DNA from: Bryobacterales bacterium
GTDB lineage: Bacteria > Acidobacteriota > Terriglobia > Bryobacterales > Bryobacteraceae
DNA: 64,000 nucleotides
Direction: 5' to 3'
Assembly: GCA_020846745.1 (NCBI GenBank)
Contig: JADLDI010000096.1
Location: 62,001-126,000 of the forward strand
Part shown: in pieces, positions 43,007-52,525 of the stretch
Position numbering within the stretch: position 1 is the first letter of the stretch
Layout of the letters: every line of letters starts with the position of its first letter
The notes under the pieces: generated by a model
Database searches by the model: none
Seen by the model: the letters and a program-made list of their open reading frames with translations, nothing else
What the model was told of the DNA's origin: nothing
Position numbers and translations under genes: made by a program

Positions 43007-43078
43007 ATGACGCGTAGGAGACGGCAACGTCGCGCACTGCAGCGCAAACGGAATCTTCGGCGCCGCGCGGTGCGATAG
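43007..43078 (+). CDS. 23-residue arginine-rich mini-protein
   Basis: ATG at 43007 is preceded by GGGGAGG (42996-43002), an excellent ribosome-binding site 4 nt away. The product is MTRRRRQRRALQRKRNLRRR and AVR, with 13 of 23 residues Arg or Lys. It lies in the 234-bp gap between the CBS gene and the mscS-like gene, and the next start is 34 nt downstream. It could be a small RNA-binding or ribosome-associated peptide, or a leader peptide whose translation affects the channel gene. I do not recognise it; the strong site argues it is translated. Confidence 0.5.
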   Translation: MTRRRRQRRALQRKRNLRRRAVR

Positions 43079-43111
43079 GCGGCCTAGCCGCAAAAAGGCG
43101 GAGCGAGCACA

Positions 43112-44932
43112 ATGGGGGGTGCTCATCCGGATGAATTAGGTAAAACTAAGAGAGTGCGAGCCTCGTTGAGGACTTGGTGTCTGTGTGTGTGCGCGGCGCT
43201 TGGCGCGGCCGGCCTGGGCATCGCTCAGATTCCGGTCATCAACAAGCCGGCGGCGCCCGCCGAGCCCGCCGTGGTCGATCCGCTCGGACGTATCACTCCC
43301 CGCGGAACAGTGGTGGGGTTCCTGCAAGCGGCACAGAGCGGGCGCTACGGCGAGGCGGCGCGATACCTTCAACTGTCCCCGGCTCAACCAGAGAACGCCT
43401 CCCGGTTAGCGCGCGAACTGAAGACGATCATGGACGACGGGTATTTCACATCGCTCGATTCGCTCAGTACGCGGCCGGAGGGGTCGTTTGACGACGGATT
43501 GCCCGCCAACATGGAGCGCGCGGGAACAATCCACGCCACCACACCGCTCGATCTGGTTCTGGTCCGCACACAGGATTCGCAAGCAGGGCAGATCTGGCTG
43601 ATCTCGTCGGAAACGCTACGGTTGGTGCCGCAGACGTACCGGAATGTCGGCGCGGTGTGGGTGGAGCAGTGGCTGCCGGAGTGGATGGCGGAACGCGAAA
43701 TCGTCGGCGTTTCCATTTGGAAATGGCTGGCGGTGATCGTGTTGTTTCCACTGCTGGCCGGCGTGGCGTGGCTACTCATCGAGTTGCTGCGTGTGCCCGG
43801 GCGGATTTGGGGACGCCGGAACGGCCATCCGGTGGTGGCCGACACGTGGCGGACATCGGCGAAAGGCCCGGCGATCCTGCTGCTCGCGATGGTGCTGCAC
43901 CGGGTGGCGATTTCGCTGCTCGGCGTACCGGTGCTCTACCGCTACTACTACGGGCTGGTGATCTGGATCTCGGTGCTGCTGGTGCTGGCGTGGCTCGCCT
44001 GGCGGCTGATCGATCGTGGATCGCGGCTGGCGTTGCAGCGCTATCAGCAGGAGGCGCTCCCCGTAGCGACATCGCTGCTGATGCTGGGGCGCCGCATTCT
44101 GAAAGTCCTGGTAATTCTGGTGGCCGCCGGCGGCGTGCTCTCGGTGTTGGGCTTCGAGATGAAAACCCTGCTGGCCGGCGTCGGAATCGGCGGTATCGCG
44201 GTGGCGCTGGCGGCACAGAAGACGCTCGAAAACGTCTTCGGTGGACTCTCGCTGCTGGGCGACCGTGTGATGCACATCGGCGACGCCATCACCATCGACG
44301 GCAAGGTAGGCATTGTCGAAGACATCGGCTTGCGATCGACACGGCTCCGCACGCTCGACCGCGCGGAGCTTTCCGTACCCAACGGCGCGCTATCGCAAGT
44401 GAACCTCGAAAACCTGTCGCGGCGCGATAAGTTTTTCTTCAATCCCACACTGCTGTTGCGGATGGAGACAACCACCGACCAGTTACTGTATGTGCTGGCC
44501 GAGTTCCGGCGCTTGCTCTATCAGCACTCGAAGGTAGAACGCGAAACGGTCCGCGTGCGCCTGATTGGGTTCGATGCGAGCGGTTTCCGCGTGGAGTTCT
44601 TCAGTTACATCCTGACGCGCGACTTCAACGAGTTCGCGGCCATTCGTGAGGACCTGCTGATCCGCTGCCTCCAAATCATGGAAGAAGCGGGCACGGGCAT
44701 GGCGTATCCTTCGCAGACGTTGTATTTGTCGAAAGACAGCGTGGCCGATCCCGCGCGCTCCGGCGAGTTGCAGCAGCGCGCGGCCGAGGTGCAGAAGCGG
44801 GTGGCCGAGTGGAAAGATCAGGGCGCGCTCCCGTTCCCCGATTTCAAGCCCGAAGATATTGAGCGGATGCGCGGGACGATCGTATACCCGCCGGACACCT
44901 CAGCGGTTCGCGGTAAAGACGGCGCCGCCTAG
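43112..44932 (+). CDS. MscS-family mechanosensitive ion channel
   Basis: 606 residues. A signal region (RASLRTWCLCVCAALGAAGL) is followed by a periplasmic domain (about 50-185), membrane segments near 195-220, 245-265, 280-305 and 325-350, and the pore helix with GVGIGGIAVALAAQKTLENVFGG, the Gly/Ala-rich TM3 of MscS. IGDAITIDGKVGIVEDIGLRSTRLRT starts the conserved beta domain. It opens on membrane tension in hypo-osmotic shock. ATG 43112 has GGAG 8 nt upstream; a GTG at 43154 would place the signal peptide directly at the start and is an alternative. It is followed by wall-modifying genes. Confidence 0.93.
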   Translation: MGGAHPDELGKTKRVRASLRTWCLCVCAALGAAGLGIAQIPVINKPAAPAEPAVVDPLGRITPRGTVVGFLQAAQSGRYGEAARYLQLSPAQPENASRLARELKTIMDDGYFTSLDSLSTRPEGSFDDGLPANMERAGTIHATTPLDLVLVRTQDSQAGQIWLISSETLRLVPQTYRNVGAVWVEQWLPEWMAEREIVGVSIWKWLAVIVLFPLLAGVAWLLIELLRVPGRIWGRRNGHPVVADTWRTSAKGPAILLLAMVLHRVAISLLGVPVLYRYYYGLVIWISVLLVLAWLAWRLIDRGSRLALQRYQQEALPVATSLLMLGRRILKVLVILVAAGGVLSVLGFEMKTLLAGVGIGGIAVALAAQKTLENVFGGLSLLGDRVMHIGDAITIDGKVGIVEDIGLRSTRLRTLDRAELSVPNGALSQVNLENLSRRDKFFFNPTLLLRMETTTDQLLYVLAEFRRLLYQHSKVERETVRVRLIGFDASGFRVEFFSYILTRDFNEFAAIREDLLIRCLQIMEEAGTGMAYPSQTLYLSKDSVADPARSGELQQRAAEVQKRVAEWKDQGALPFPDFKPEDIERMRGTIVYPPDTSAVRGKDGAA

Positions 44933-44978
44933 TCCTCGGTTGGAATCCGCATTGCAAATTCCCAGGCGGGAAGGTGCG

Positions 44979-45997
44979 ATGCGGCTATCTATATTGCTGG
45001 CTTTGGTGGCAATGGCCACTCCGCTCGACGCAGCGCGGGTGGCTCGGGCTAAGCCTCGCAACGCGGCTAAACATAGCCAGCCACAGAACATACAAGCCTT
45101 TATCGCCAAGGTGAACGACGCGGCGACGGTGGCAGATGTGGGTCCGCATAGCCGTGGAGCGGCTGTGTTGCGGGCGCAGATCCTGCTTGATCGTGTCAAC
45201 TTTTCAGTGGGAGAAATCGACGGCGGCGCGGGGCCGGTGACCGAGCGTGCGGTGGCGGCGTTTCAGCGCAGCCGTAATTTGCGGCCTACAGGCACAGTAG
45301 ACGCCGGCACTTGGAAAGCGCTCAATGAGAAATCCGCGCCCGCGCTGACAGACTACACCATAGCCGAAGAGGACGTCGCTGGACCTTTCGAGAAGACGCC
45401 CGAAGACATGATGGAGAAGGCGCAATTGAAGTCGCTGGGGTACGAGTCAGCCGCTGAACTGCTGGGCGAGAAGTTCCATGTGAGCCCACGATTGCTGGTG
45501 CGGTTGAATCCACACAAATCGCTCGACAAAGCCGGTGAGGCTATTCTCGTTCCGAACGTCGAAATCGGGCAGGAGAAGCACCCGGCCGCGAAGCTCGAAA
45601 TCGTGAAAGCCGACCGGATGTTATTTGCTTACAACGCCGAGGGGCAGTTACTCGCGGCTTATCCGGTCACTTATGGAACCGATGAGCACGATCCGCTGCC
45701 GCTCGGGACGTGGAAGGTGACCGGGGTGTTCCCCAATCCAGTCTTCCAGTACAATCCGGCGCTGTTCTGGGATGCCGATCCAACCCACGCGAAGGCGAAG
45801 ATTGCGCCGGGTCGAATAACCCCGTGGGCGTCGTTTGGATCGACTTATCGAAAGATCACTACGGCATCCATGGGACACCCGAGCCTTCCACCATCGGCAA
45901 GACCGAGTCGCACGGGTGTGTGCGGCTGACGAACTGGGATGCCCTGGAGTTGTCGCACATGGTGAAAAAGGGCGTGGACGTCCTGATGCGGGAGTAA
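44979..45997 (+). pseudogene. L,D-transpeptidase (YkuD) with PG-binding domain, single frameshift
   Basis: Start ATG 44979 with GGGAAGG upstream and a signal peptide (LSILLALVAMATPLDAA). Frame 0 reads a PG_binding_1 domain (AQILLDRVNFSVGEIDG, AVAAFQRSRNLRPTGTVDAG), a LysM-like part and the first half of a YkuD domain up to KAKIAPG at 45812. The catalytic half, [20 protein letters not shown] and [14 protein letters not shown] with the active-site Cys, lies in another frame to 45997. One missing base (GGTCCG read as GGTCG at about 45812) explains it. Intact it would cross-link peptidoglycan or attach protein to it. Translation of frame 0 ends at 45929 without the Cys. A real mutation or an assembly error; the rest is well conserved, so decay would be recent. 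Confidence 0.88.
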
Positions 45998-46003
45998 CTT
46001 ATC

Positions 46004-46606
46004 ATGCGAAAAATCGTCTTAGCCTCTGCGATAGCGACTCTGGTAGGGCTTTCTGTAATCGTGTTGCTCGTCAATGCCTACACCGAGGTGCGCGGCCGGC
46101 GCGTGAGCCTGTTGCCCGAGGTCCCGGCGGTTAGCGCTGCTCCGGTTCGCCATGGAGTGCTCGAGAGCGTTGGGCTGCCGATTGCCGGGCTGACCGCGAA
46201 GGACATTCTGGATACGTTTGAACAAGGCCGCGGCGAAGGCCGGAAACACGAAGCCACTGATATTCTGGCGCCCATGGGAACGCCGGTTATGGCGGTGGCC
46301 GATGGGGTGATCAAAAAGCTGTTTCTCAGCAAGCCGGGCGGGATCACTGTTTATCAGTACGATCCTAGTGAAACTTACTGCTTCTATTACGCACACCTGA
46401 ATGGTTACGTAGAGGGCCTGGCGGAGGGGCAAAGGGTGAAGAAAGGCGAGGTGATCGGATACGTAGGCGTTTCGGGCAACGCGCCCAAGAACACCCCTCA
46501 CCTGCATTTCGCCGTGTTCCGGTTGGGCGAAGAGAAGCTTTGGTACAAGGATCTCGACCCGGTGAATCCGTATCCCTACCTCCAGGATGCGCTCGGCAGG
46601 CAGTAG
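46004..46606 (+). CDS. M23-family (LytM) metallopeptidase
   Basis: 200 residues with one N-terminal membrane segment (VLASAIATLVGLSVIVLLV). The LytM zinc site is complete: H and D in RKHEATDILAP (HxxxD), and HLHF in NTPHLHFAVF, with the third region YAHLNGYVEGLAEGQRVKKG. Family members cleave peptidoglycan cross-bridges or, when degenerate, activate amidases; here the ligands are intact, so it may be active. It starts 6 nt after the L,D-transpeptidase gene, forming an envelope-remodelling group with the mscS-like gene. Confidence 0.92.
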   Translation: MRKIVLASAIATLVGLSVIVLLVNAYTEVRGRRVSLLPEVPAVSAAPVRHGVLESVGLPIAGLTAKDILDTFEQGRGEGRKHEATDILAPMGTPVMAVADGVIKKLFLSKPGGITVYQYDPSETYCFYYAHLNGYVEGLAEGQRVKKGEVIGYVGVSGNAPKNTPHLHFAVFRLGEEKLWYKDLDPVNPYPYLQDALGRQ

Positions 46607-46638
46607 CCCCGCCCGTTATCCTGAAACTTCACCCAACG

Positions 46639-47970
46639 ATGGCATCGAATGATTCGCTCGACCTGAAGACCGCGCGGCGGCTGCTCAACACCACGGAAGA
46701 TCTGCACGCCAAAGGCTGGTATCACAGCCTGGCGCTGCCCGACGGCAGCGTCATCCAAGGTACGCAATCGCTGGAACGGCTGGAGCGGCGCCTGGCCGCG
46801 CTGCCTATTCCGCTGGACCTTCGCGGCAAGCGTGTGCTCGATATCGGCGCGTGGGACGGCTGGTTCAGCTTCGCCATGGAGCGGCGCGGCGCTGAGGTGC
46901 TGGCGGTCGACTGCGTCGAAATCGAGAACTTCCGCTACGCCCACCGCAAGCTTGGTTCCAAGGTCGACTACCGGATCATGGACATCTACGACATCACGCC
47001 CGAACGCGTCGGGCGGTTCGATATTGTCCTGTGCCTGGGCGTCATCTACCACTTGAAACATCCCCTGCTCGCCATCGAACGCGTTTGCGATCTCACCCGC
47101 GGCCTCGCCATCATCGAGTCGTTCGTGGCCGACGAGAACCACACGCACACCGAATACCCGTGGATGGAATTCTACGAATCGGACGAGTTAGGCGGACAGG
47201 CGGACAACTGGAGCGGACCGAACGAGGAGTGCTTCCTTGCCTTCTGCCGCACCGCCGGATTCGCGCGCGTGACGATGCTCGAACACACCACCGACCATCG
47301 TATGTCGATCGCCTGCTACCGCCGTTGGGAGCCCGCCGATTCCTCCACTGCGCCCGCCCCCACCCTGCAACTCGCGCTCCACAGCCAGAACAACGGCATC
47401 AACTTCAGCACGCGCCACGACGAGTATGTCTCCGCGTGGCTCCTTTCCAGCCGTCACGATCTCAATCGCGACAACGTGTATCCCGAAATCTGCGGCTATG
47501 GTGTCCGGCCGATCTACGTCGCGCTGGTCGGCGAAAATCGCTGGCAAATCAATTTCAAGCTCCCGCCGGGGCTCCCGGCCGGTTGGCAGGACCTTCGCGT
47601 TCGCCTCAACGACACGCCCTTCTCAAACCCCGTCGCGCTTGCGGTCGACGTGCCGGCCACCGCGTCGAACCTGCACCTCAAAAGCGCCTGCGACGGCGTC
47701 GACTGGACAACCGGCCGGGTCCTCTACGAGCACGGCCGGGTAACTTTGTGGGTTTCGGGCCTGCCTGCAAACGCCGACCTTCATAACGTTCGTGTCTATC
47801 TGGGTGCGGCGCGTTTGACGCCCGACTATCTGCAGCCCGAGCCCGATCGCGAAGGCTACCGCCAAATCAACGCGCGGTTCCCACGCACGCTCGAACCGGG
47901 TGCGGCGGACCTCACGGTCTGCCTCGGCGAAACCGGGTCGAATCATTTCCCGATGGTTGTCGCCGGCTGA
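46639..47970 (+). CDS. CmoB-like SAM-dependent methyltransferase with extra C-terminal domains
   Basis: 443 residues. Residues about 5-240 are a class I methyltransferase of the DUF1698/CmoB-like type: WYHSLALPDGSVIQG, the SAM-binding VLDIGAWDGWFSFAMERRGA (motif I), then FDIVLCLGVIYHLKHPLLAI (motif IV). CmoB itself carboxymethylates uridine 34 of tRNA; homologues in biosynthesis loci methylate other acceptors. The C-terminal about 200 residues contain two beta-sandwich-like repeats (PIYVALVGENRWQINFKLPPGLPAGWQDL and similarly near the end) not present in CmoB, perhaps for binding. Start at ATG 46639. Its end overlaps a convergent gene by 28 bp. Confidence 0.82.
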   Translation: MASNDSLDLKTARRLLNTTEDLHAKGWYHSLALPDGSVIQGTQSLERLERRLAALPIPLDLRGKRVLDIGAWDGWFSFAMERRGAEVLAVDCVEIENFRYAHRKLGSKVDYRIMDIYDITPERVGRFDIVLCLGVIYHLKHPLLAIERVCDLTRGLAIIESFVADENHTHTEYPWMEFYESDELGGQADNWSGPNEECFLAFCRTAGFARVTMLEHTTDHRMSIACYRRWEPADSSTAPAPTLQLALHSQNNGINFSTRHDEYVSAWLLSSRHDLNRDNVYPEICGYGVRPIYVALVGENRWQINFKLPPGLPAGWQDLRVRLNDTPFSNPVALAVDVPATASNLHLKSACDGVDWTTGRVLYEHGRVTLWVSGLPANADLHNVRVYLGAARLTPDYLQPEPDREGYRQINARFPRTLEPGAADLTVCLGETGSNHFPMVVAG

Positions 47971-48983
47971 GCGGCGGCGGCCACCCGCAGCCGTTGCACC
48001 TTGAGGACGGCCGGTTCGGCCACTTTCATTGACTGGTGCGGATCGCTTTTGACGATACCGGCGGTGTAGTACCCCTTGTGCCCGGGCCTGGCGAGTTCCG
48101 CGATCGGGAACCAGTTGCCGCCCGAGACGTTGGGGTCGACCGTCATCGCCGGAACTATCTGTTTGCCGTCACGCGGGTCTACCACGCGCACGCGGAACTT
48201 CCACCGTTTGTCCGTGTCCTTAAACAGCCACGTTTGATAGCGGTACATGCGGTGCTGCGGCACCGGGATTGCGCAGCCATGTACGCGCGTGAGCGGCGGC
48301 GGGCCGGTGGCGCCGTTTTCATAGAGCGGCTTGCCGCCATTGCGCTCGGTGCGGCAGATCGACGGCTGATACCCACAGTTCGAGTTAGTCGACCAGTAGA
48401 AGACAAGCCGCGCCGGATAGTATTTGCCCGCGCCATCCCACCCCGGTGTCAGTTCGTAGTAGAAGCCATACTCCGCGCCGCCGAAATACAGCGGATTCTC
48501 GTGGAAGAAGACCGACTGCACCAGCATCGACCCTGGCTTGTAGGTGGGCGCGAGTTGTCCGCCGAACGATCCGGTGAACTCAAACCCACGGGCGGAGTTG
48601 TGGAGGGCGCTGCGCAGGTAGCGTCCGGGATTCCGCGGAATGCGGTGGCCGGAGCAATCGGCGCCGGCAGGCGCGTCCGGACAAACCGATGGCGCGGTGG
48701 GGTTGAAAGCCCAAGGCGGACCTTGGGGATAAACGGAGGTCGAGAGCGCGCCTTGCGCGCTGGCCGGATAGGGCAGTAAAACGCGTTGGGCCAGGGTGAT
48801 CGGTTCCGTGATGCGCTCAGAGCCATCCTCCACATCTACCCGTACGCCCGGCAGCGCCGCCGTGAACGCATCGTGCCATTGAGCGGGCGCCGGTATCGGG
48901 CGCGGATCGGGCGCGCAGTTCTGGCCGAACGCCAGAATCGCCGGCCAGCAGAGATACGCGGCAAATTCTCGCACGGAGACCAT
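47943..48983 (-). CDS. Secreted protein of unknown function
   Basis: 346 residues; the N-terminus (VREFAAYLCWPAILAFGQNC) is a signal peptide or lipoprotein-like export signal. The mature protein is rich in aromatic and Cys residues (SNCGYQPSICRTERNGG, VHGCAIPVPQHRMYRYQTW) with the look of a carbohydrate-binding or beta-sandwich fold; I recognise no family. It is convergent with the methyltransferase gene and precedes dnaE on the same strand by more than 500 bases in the other sense, so context does not suggest a role. Confidence 0.65.
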   Translation of the reverse strand: MVSVREFAAYLCWPAILAFGQNCAPDPRPIPAPAQWHDAFTAALPGVRVDVEDGSERITEPITLAQRVLLPYPASAQGALSTSVYPQGPPWAFNPTAPSVCPDAPAGADCSGHRIPRNPGRYLRSALHNSARGFEFTGSFGGQLAPTYKPGSMLVQSVFFHENPLYFGGAEYGFYYELTPGWDGAGKYYPARLVFYWSTNSNCGYQPSICRTERNGGKPLYENGATGPPPLTRVHGCAIPVPQHRMYRYQTWLFKDTDKRWKFRVRVVDPRDGKQIVPAMTVDPNVSGGNWFPIAELARPGHKGYYTAGIVKSDPHQSMKVAEPAVLKVQRLRVAAAAQPATTIGK

Positions 48984-49008
48984 CCTTGGCTAGGATACGT
49001 TAGCCGCT

Positions 49009-52000
49009 CTAACTGGCCAGCACTTCCAACGCCTGCGGACCGCAGATCCGCTCGACTTCCGCGACGAACTCTTTGTCGGGGCGGACCTTCGGTTCGACAT
49101 CCATGACCAGCGAAAAGTCGCGCGGCTTCTCGAGCCGCAGGCGCACCTCAGCCTCGCCGCGTTTACGCTCGAACAGCTTCGTAAGTTCTGCCGCGAGGTC
49201 GCGTTCGGAACTCTTGCCGTTCAACATCACTTTGATCGAGATCAGGCGCGGCAACTGGATGCCGGCTTTCTCCAGCGGGACGGCTTCTTTGACGGAGATA
49301 CGAGCCGGGGCGTTTTCTTCGGGCAAAGCCAGGCCGCGGATCAGCATCGCGCGATCCTCAACGAGTTCCGGGCTGATCTGATCGTAAACACTCGCGAAGG
49401 CCATGCATTCGGCGGCGCCGAACCAGTCTTCCAGTTGGAACGAAGCCCAGGGCTTGCCTTCTTTGTTGCGCCGTCGCTGGAGTCCGGTAATCACGCCGCA
49501 AATGGCGATTTCGGCGCCGCGTTCGAGGTTTTCGAGCTTCGACGAGTCGAACGTGGCAAGGTCGGCGACCTTCTCCCGGAATTCGTCCAACGGATGACCG
49601 GTGACATAAAAGCCGATCATTTCCTTTTCGCCGGACAGTTTCTCTTTGGGTGTCCAGTCGTTCACCTTCGGCAGCGGGACCTCCGGTGTCGTGTGGTCGT
49701 CAAAGCCGCCGAACAGGCCCGCCTGGCCGCTTTCGCGGTCGCGCGCGGCGCGCAGGCCGGCTTCCATGGCGGATTCAAGGACGGCGAACAGTTGGGCGCG
49801 ATTGCCTTCGAGCGAATCCATTGCGCCGGCCTTGATAAGGCTTTCGAGAATGCGGCGATTCACCGCCGTCATGTCCACTTCTTCGCAGAACTGGGCGAGC
49901 GTCTTGAACTTACCGACGCGTTCGCGGGCGTTGACCATTGCTTCCACCGCGCCGACGCCGACGTTCTTAATCGCGCCCAGCCCGAATCGAATGGCGTCCT
50001 TGTCCGGGGTGAAGTGGAGCGAACTGGCGTTGACGTCGGGCGGCAGCACCTTGATGCCCATGTCGCGGCATTCGTTGATGTACTTCACCACCTTGGTGGT
50101 GTTGCCCGTTTCCGACGTGAGCAACGCGCTCATGAACTCGACGGGATAGTGGGCCTTGAGATAGGCCGTAATGTAGGCGAGATAGGCGTAAGCCGCGGAG
50201 TGCGACTTATTAAAGCCGTACTTGGCGAACTCGGCCATCAGGTCGAATATCTTCTCGGCCTTCTTGTCGGGAATGTTCTTTTCGCGCGCGCCTTTCAGGA
50301 ACCGGATGCGCTGGGCGTCCATTTCCTCCTGCTTCTTTTTGCCCATGGCGCGGCGAAGCATGTCGGCTTCACCGAGCGAGTAACCGGCCACGCGGTTCGA
50401 AATCTGCATGACCTGTTCCTGGTAAACGATAACGCCGAACGTTTCCTCAAGGATCGGTTTGACTTCAGGAAGCTCGTAAGTAACCTGTTTGCGGCCGTGT
50501 TTGCGATCGATGTAATCGTCGATCATCTTCATCGGGCCGGGGCGGTAGAGCGCGTTCAACGCGATCAGGTCGGTAAGCTGATCGGGTTCGTACCGCCGCA
50601 AAATGTCCTTCATGCCGGCGGATTCAAACTGGAACACGCCGCTGGTATAGCCCTTCGAGAAGATCTGATAGGTTTTGGCGTCGTCGAGCGGAATCTCATC
50701 GATCGCGATCTTCTCGCCGCGATGCTTAAGGATCAGGTTTGAAGCGTCGTGAATGATGGTGAGCGTCGTCAGGCCCAGAAAGTCCATCTTCAACAGGTTG
50801 AGTTTTTCCAAACCCATCATGTCGAATTGGGTCACAACTTCGTCGCGGTTCGTCTTGTAGAGCGGAACGAGTTCTTTGAGCGGTGTGGATGAGATGACAA
50901 CGCCCGCCGCGTGCATGCCGGCGTTGCGCGCCATGCCTTCCAAGCGCGTGGCGATCGAGAGAAGCTGATCGATCTTTTCGTCCTTCTTCCGAAGTTCGTT
51001 GAAGGTCGGTTCGAGTTCGAAGGCTTCCTTTAGCTTGATATTGAGCGGCTGGGCGGGAACGAGCTTGGTCAGCTTTTCCACTTCGCCAAAGCTCATATCG
51101 AGTACGCGGCCCACGTCTTTGATCGCGGCGCGCGCGGCCAGTGTGCCGAACGTGATGATCTGCGCCACGTAATCGCGGCCGTATTTCTCGGTGACGTACT
51201 GAATGACTTCGCCGCGGCGATTGGTGCAGAAGTCGATGTCGATATCGGGCATCGAGATGCGTTCGGGATTCAGAAAGCGCTCAAACAGCAGATCGTACTG
51301 CAGCGGATCGACATCGGTGATGCCCATCGCGTAGGCCACCAGCGATCCGGCCGCCGAACCACGGCCGGGTCCGACGGGAATGCCCTTCGATTTGGCGTGG
51401 CGGATGAAGTCCCAAACGATCAGGAAGTATCCGGAGAACTTCATGTGCTGGATCATCCGGATTTCGTTTTCGAGCCGCTCGCCGTATTCCTCCATGCGGT
51501 GTTTCAGGCGGCCTTGCGCGGCCATCGCTTCCAGTTTCGGGCGGCGGTGTTCGAAGCCCTGCTTGGTTACGTAGGTGAAGTAGCTGTCGATCGAGTGTTC
51601 GCCCGGCACTTCGAACCGCGGGAAGGGTTCTTTTACTTTTTCGAGCTTGACCTGGCAGCGTTGCGCGATATCCCAGGTACGGTCGAGCGCGTGCTCCACG
51701 TCGCCGAACAGTTCCATCATCTCCGCGCGGCTCTTGATGTAGAACGCCGGATGCGAGAACTTCATCCGGTTGGGGTCCGACAGCGATTTGCCGGTGTTGA
51801 TGCAGACCAGCACTTCCTGCGCGAGCGCGTCGTCTTTGCGGAGGTAGTGCGAATCGTTGGTGGCGACAAGCGGAATGCCCGTTTCCTGCGACATGCGGTA
51901 GACGGCGGGCAGCAGGATCCGGTCCTGGTCGAGCCCGTGGTCCTGTATTTCGAGGAAGAAGTTGTCGCGCCCAAACAGGTCGGAGTATTCGTAGGCGAGC

Positions 52001-52500
52001 CGGCGCGCGTCGTCGTAGCGTTCGTTGAGGATCGTCTCATTAATGTCGCCGCGCAGGCAGGCGGACATCGCGATCAGCCCCTTGGAGTGCTGGGCCAGCA
52101 GGTCCTTATCGATGCGCGGCTTGTAGTAGAAACCGTCGAGGAACGCCGAGGAGACCAGCCGGGTAAGGTTACGATAGCCTTCCTGGTTTTCGCACAACAG
52201 CACCAGATGGTTGTAGCGGTTCTGCTCGTTCTTGACGGTGTGCGGCTGCTGCGTAACGTACACTTCGCAACCGATCACCGGGTGGACGCCCTTATCTTTC
52301 GCGTAGTTGTAGAACTCGACCGCGCCGAAGAGATTGCCATGATCGGTCATCGCCACGGCGGGCTGACCCTGCTCCGCGACGATCTTCATCAATTGGCTGA
52401 TCTCGCAAGCGCCGTCGAGCAGCGAGTAATCGGTGTGGCAGTGTAGGTGTACGAACGGTTTTTCCGGCATAGAAACGCGCGCGGGGGGAGGTGCTTCCAT
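49009..52500 (-). CDS. dnaE: DNA polymerase III subunit alpha
   Basis: 1163 residues, normal for DnaE1. N-terminal PHP domain starts HLHCHTDYSLLDGACEI; the polymerase core has GPGRGSAAGSLVAYAMGITD and the catalytic aspartates in MPDIDIDFCTNRRGEVI; the finger region includes HAAGVVIS and GVFQFESAGM; a helix-hairpin-helix and an OB domain (AICGVITGLQRRRNKEGKPW) follow near the C-terminus. It is the replicative polymerase. Start at ATG 52500; ATG 52470 (MPEKPFVHLH) is an alternative and neither has a strong ribosome-binding site. The CehA/McbA gene lies 25 nt upstream, possibly in one transcript. Confidence 0.97.
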   Translation of the reverse strand: MEAPPPARVSMPEKPFVHLHCHTDYSLLDGACEISQLMKIVAEQGQPAVAMTDHGNLFGAVEFYNYAKDKGVHPVIGCEVYVTQQPHTVKNEQNRYNHLVLLCENQEGYRNLTRLVSSAFLDGFYYKPRIDKDLLAQHSKGLIAMSACLRGDINETILNERYDDARRLAYEYSDLFGRDNFFLEIQDHGLDQDRILLPAVYRMSQETGIPLVATNDSHYLRKDDALAQEVLVCINTGKSLSDPNRMKFSHPAFYIKSRAEMMELFGDVEHALDRTWDIAQRCQVKLEKVKEPFPRFEVPGEHSIDSYFTYVTKQGFEHRRPKLEAMAAQGRLKHRMEEYGERLENEIRMIQHMKFSGYFLIVWDFIRHAKSKGIPVGPGRGSAAGSLVAYAMGITDVDPLQYDLLFERFLNPERISMPDIDIDFCTNRRGEVIQYVTEKYGRDYVAQIITFGTLAARAAIKDVGRVLDMSFGEVEKLTKLVPAQPLNIKLKEAFELEPTFNELRKKDEKIDQLLSIATRLEGMARNAGMHAAGVVISSTPLKELVPLYKTNRDEVVTQFDMMGLEKLNLLKMDFLGLTTLTIIHDASNLILKHRGEKIAIDEIPLDDAKTYQIFSKGYTSGVFQFESAGMKDILRRYEPDQLTDLIALNALYRPGPMKMIDDYIDRKHGRKQVTYELPEVKPILEETFGVIVYQEQVMQISNRVAGYSLGEADMLRRAMGKKKQEEMDAQRIRFLKGAREKNIPDKKAEKIFDLMAEFAKYGFNKSHSAAYAYLAYITAYLKAHYPVEFMSALLTSETGNTTKVVKYINECRDMGIKVLPPDVNASSLHFTPDKDAIRFGLGAIKNVGVGAVEAMVNARERVGKFKTLAQFCEEVDMTAVNRRILESLIKAGAMDSLEGNRAQLFAVLESAMEAGLRAARDRESGQAGLFGGFDDHTTPEVPLPKVNDWTPKEKLSGEKEMIGFYVTGHPLDEFREKVADLATFDSSKLENLERGAEIAICGVITGLQRRRNKEGKPWASFQLEDWFGAAECMAFASVYDQISPELVEDRAMLIRGLALPEENAPARISVKEAVPLEKAGIQLPRLISIKVMLNGKSSERDLAAELTKLFERKRGEAEVRLRLEKPRDFSLVMDVEPKVRPDKEFVAEVERICGPQALEVLAS

Positions 52501-52525
52501 TATCCCATTGGAGCGGTTGCCCTCG

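Noticed and set aside
49435-50742. Long plus-strand open frame opposite dnaE
   Set aside because: Overlaps the polymerase core entirely and has shadow-type composition.
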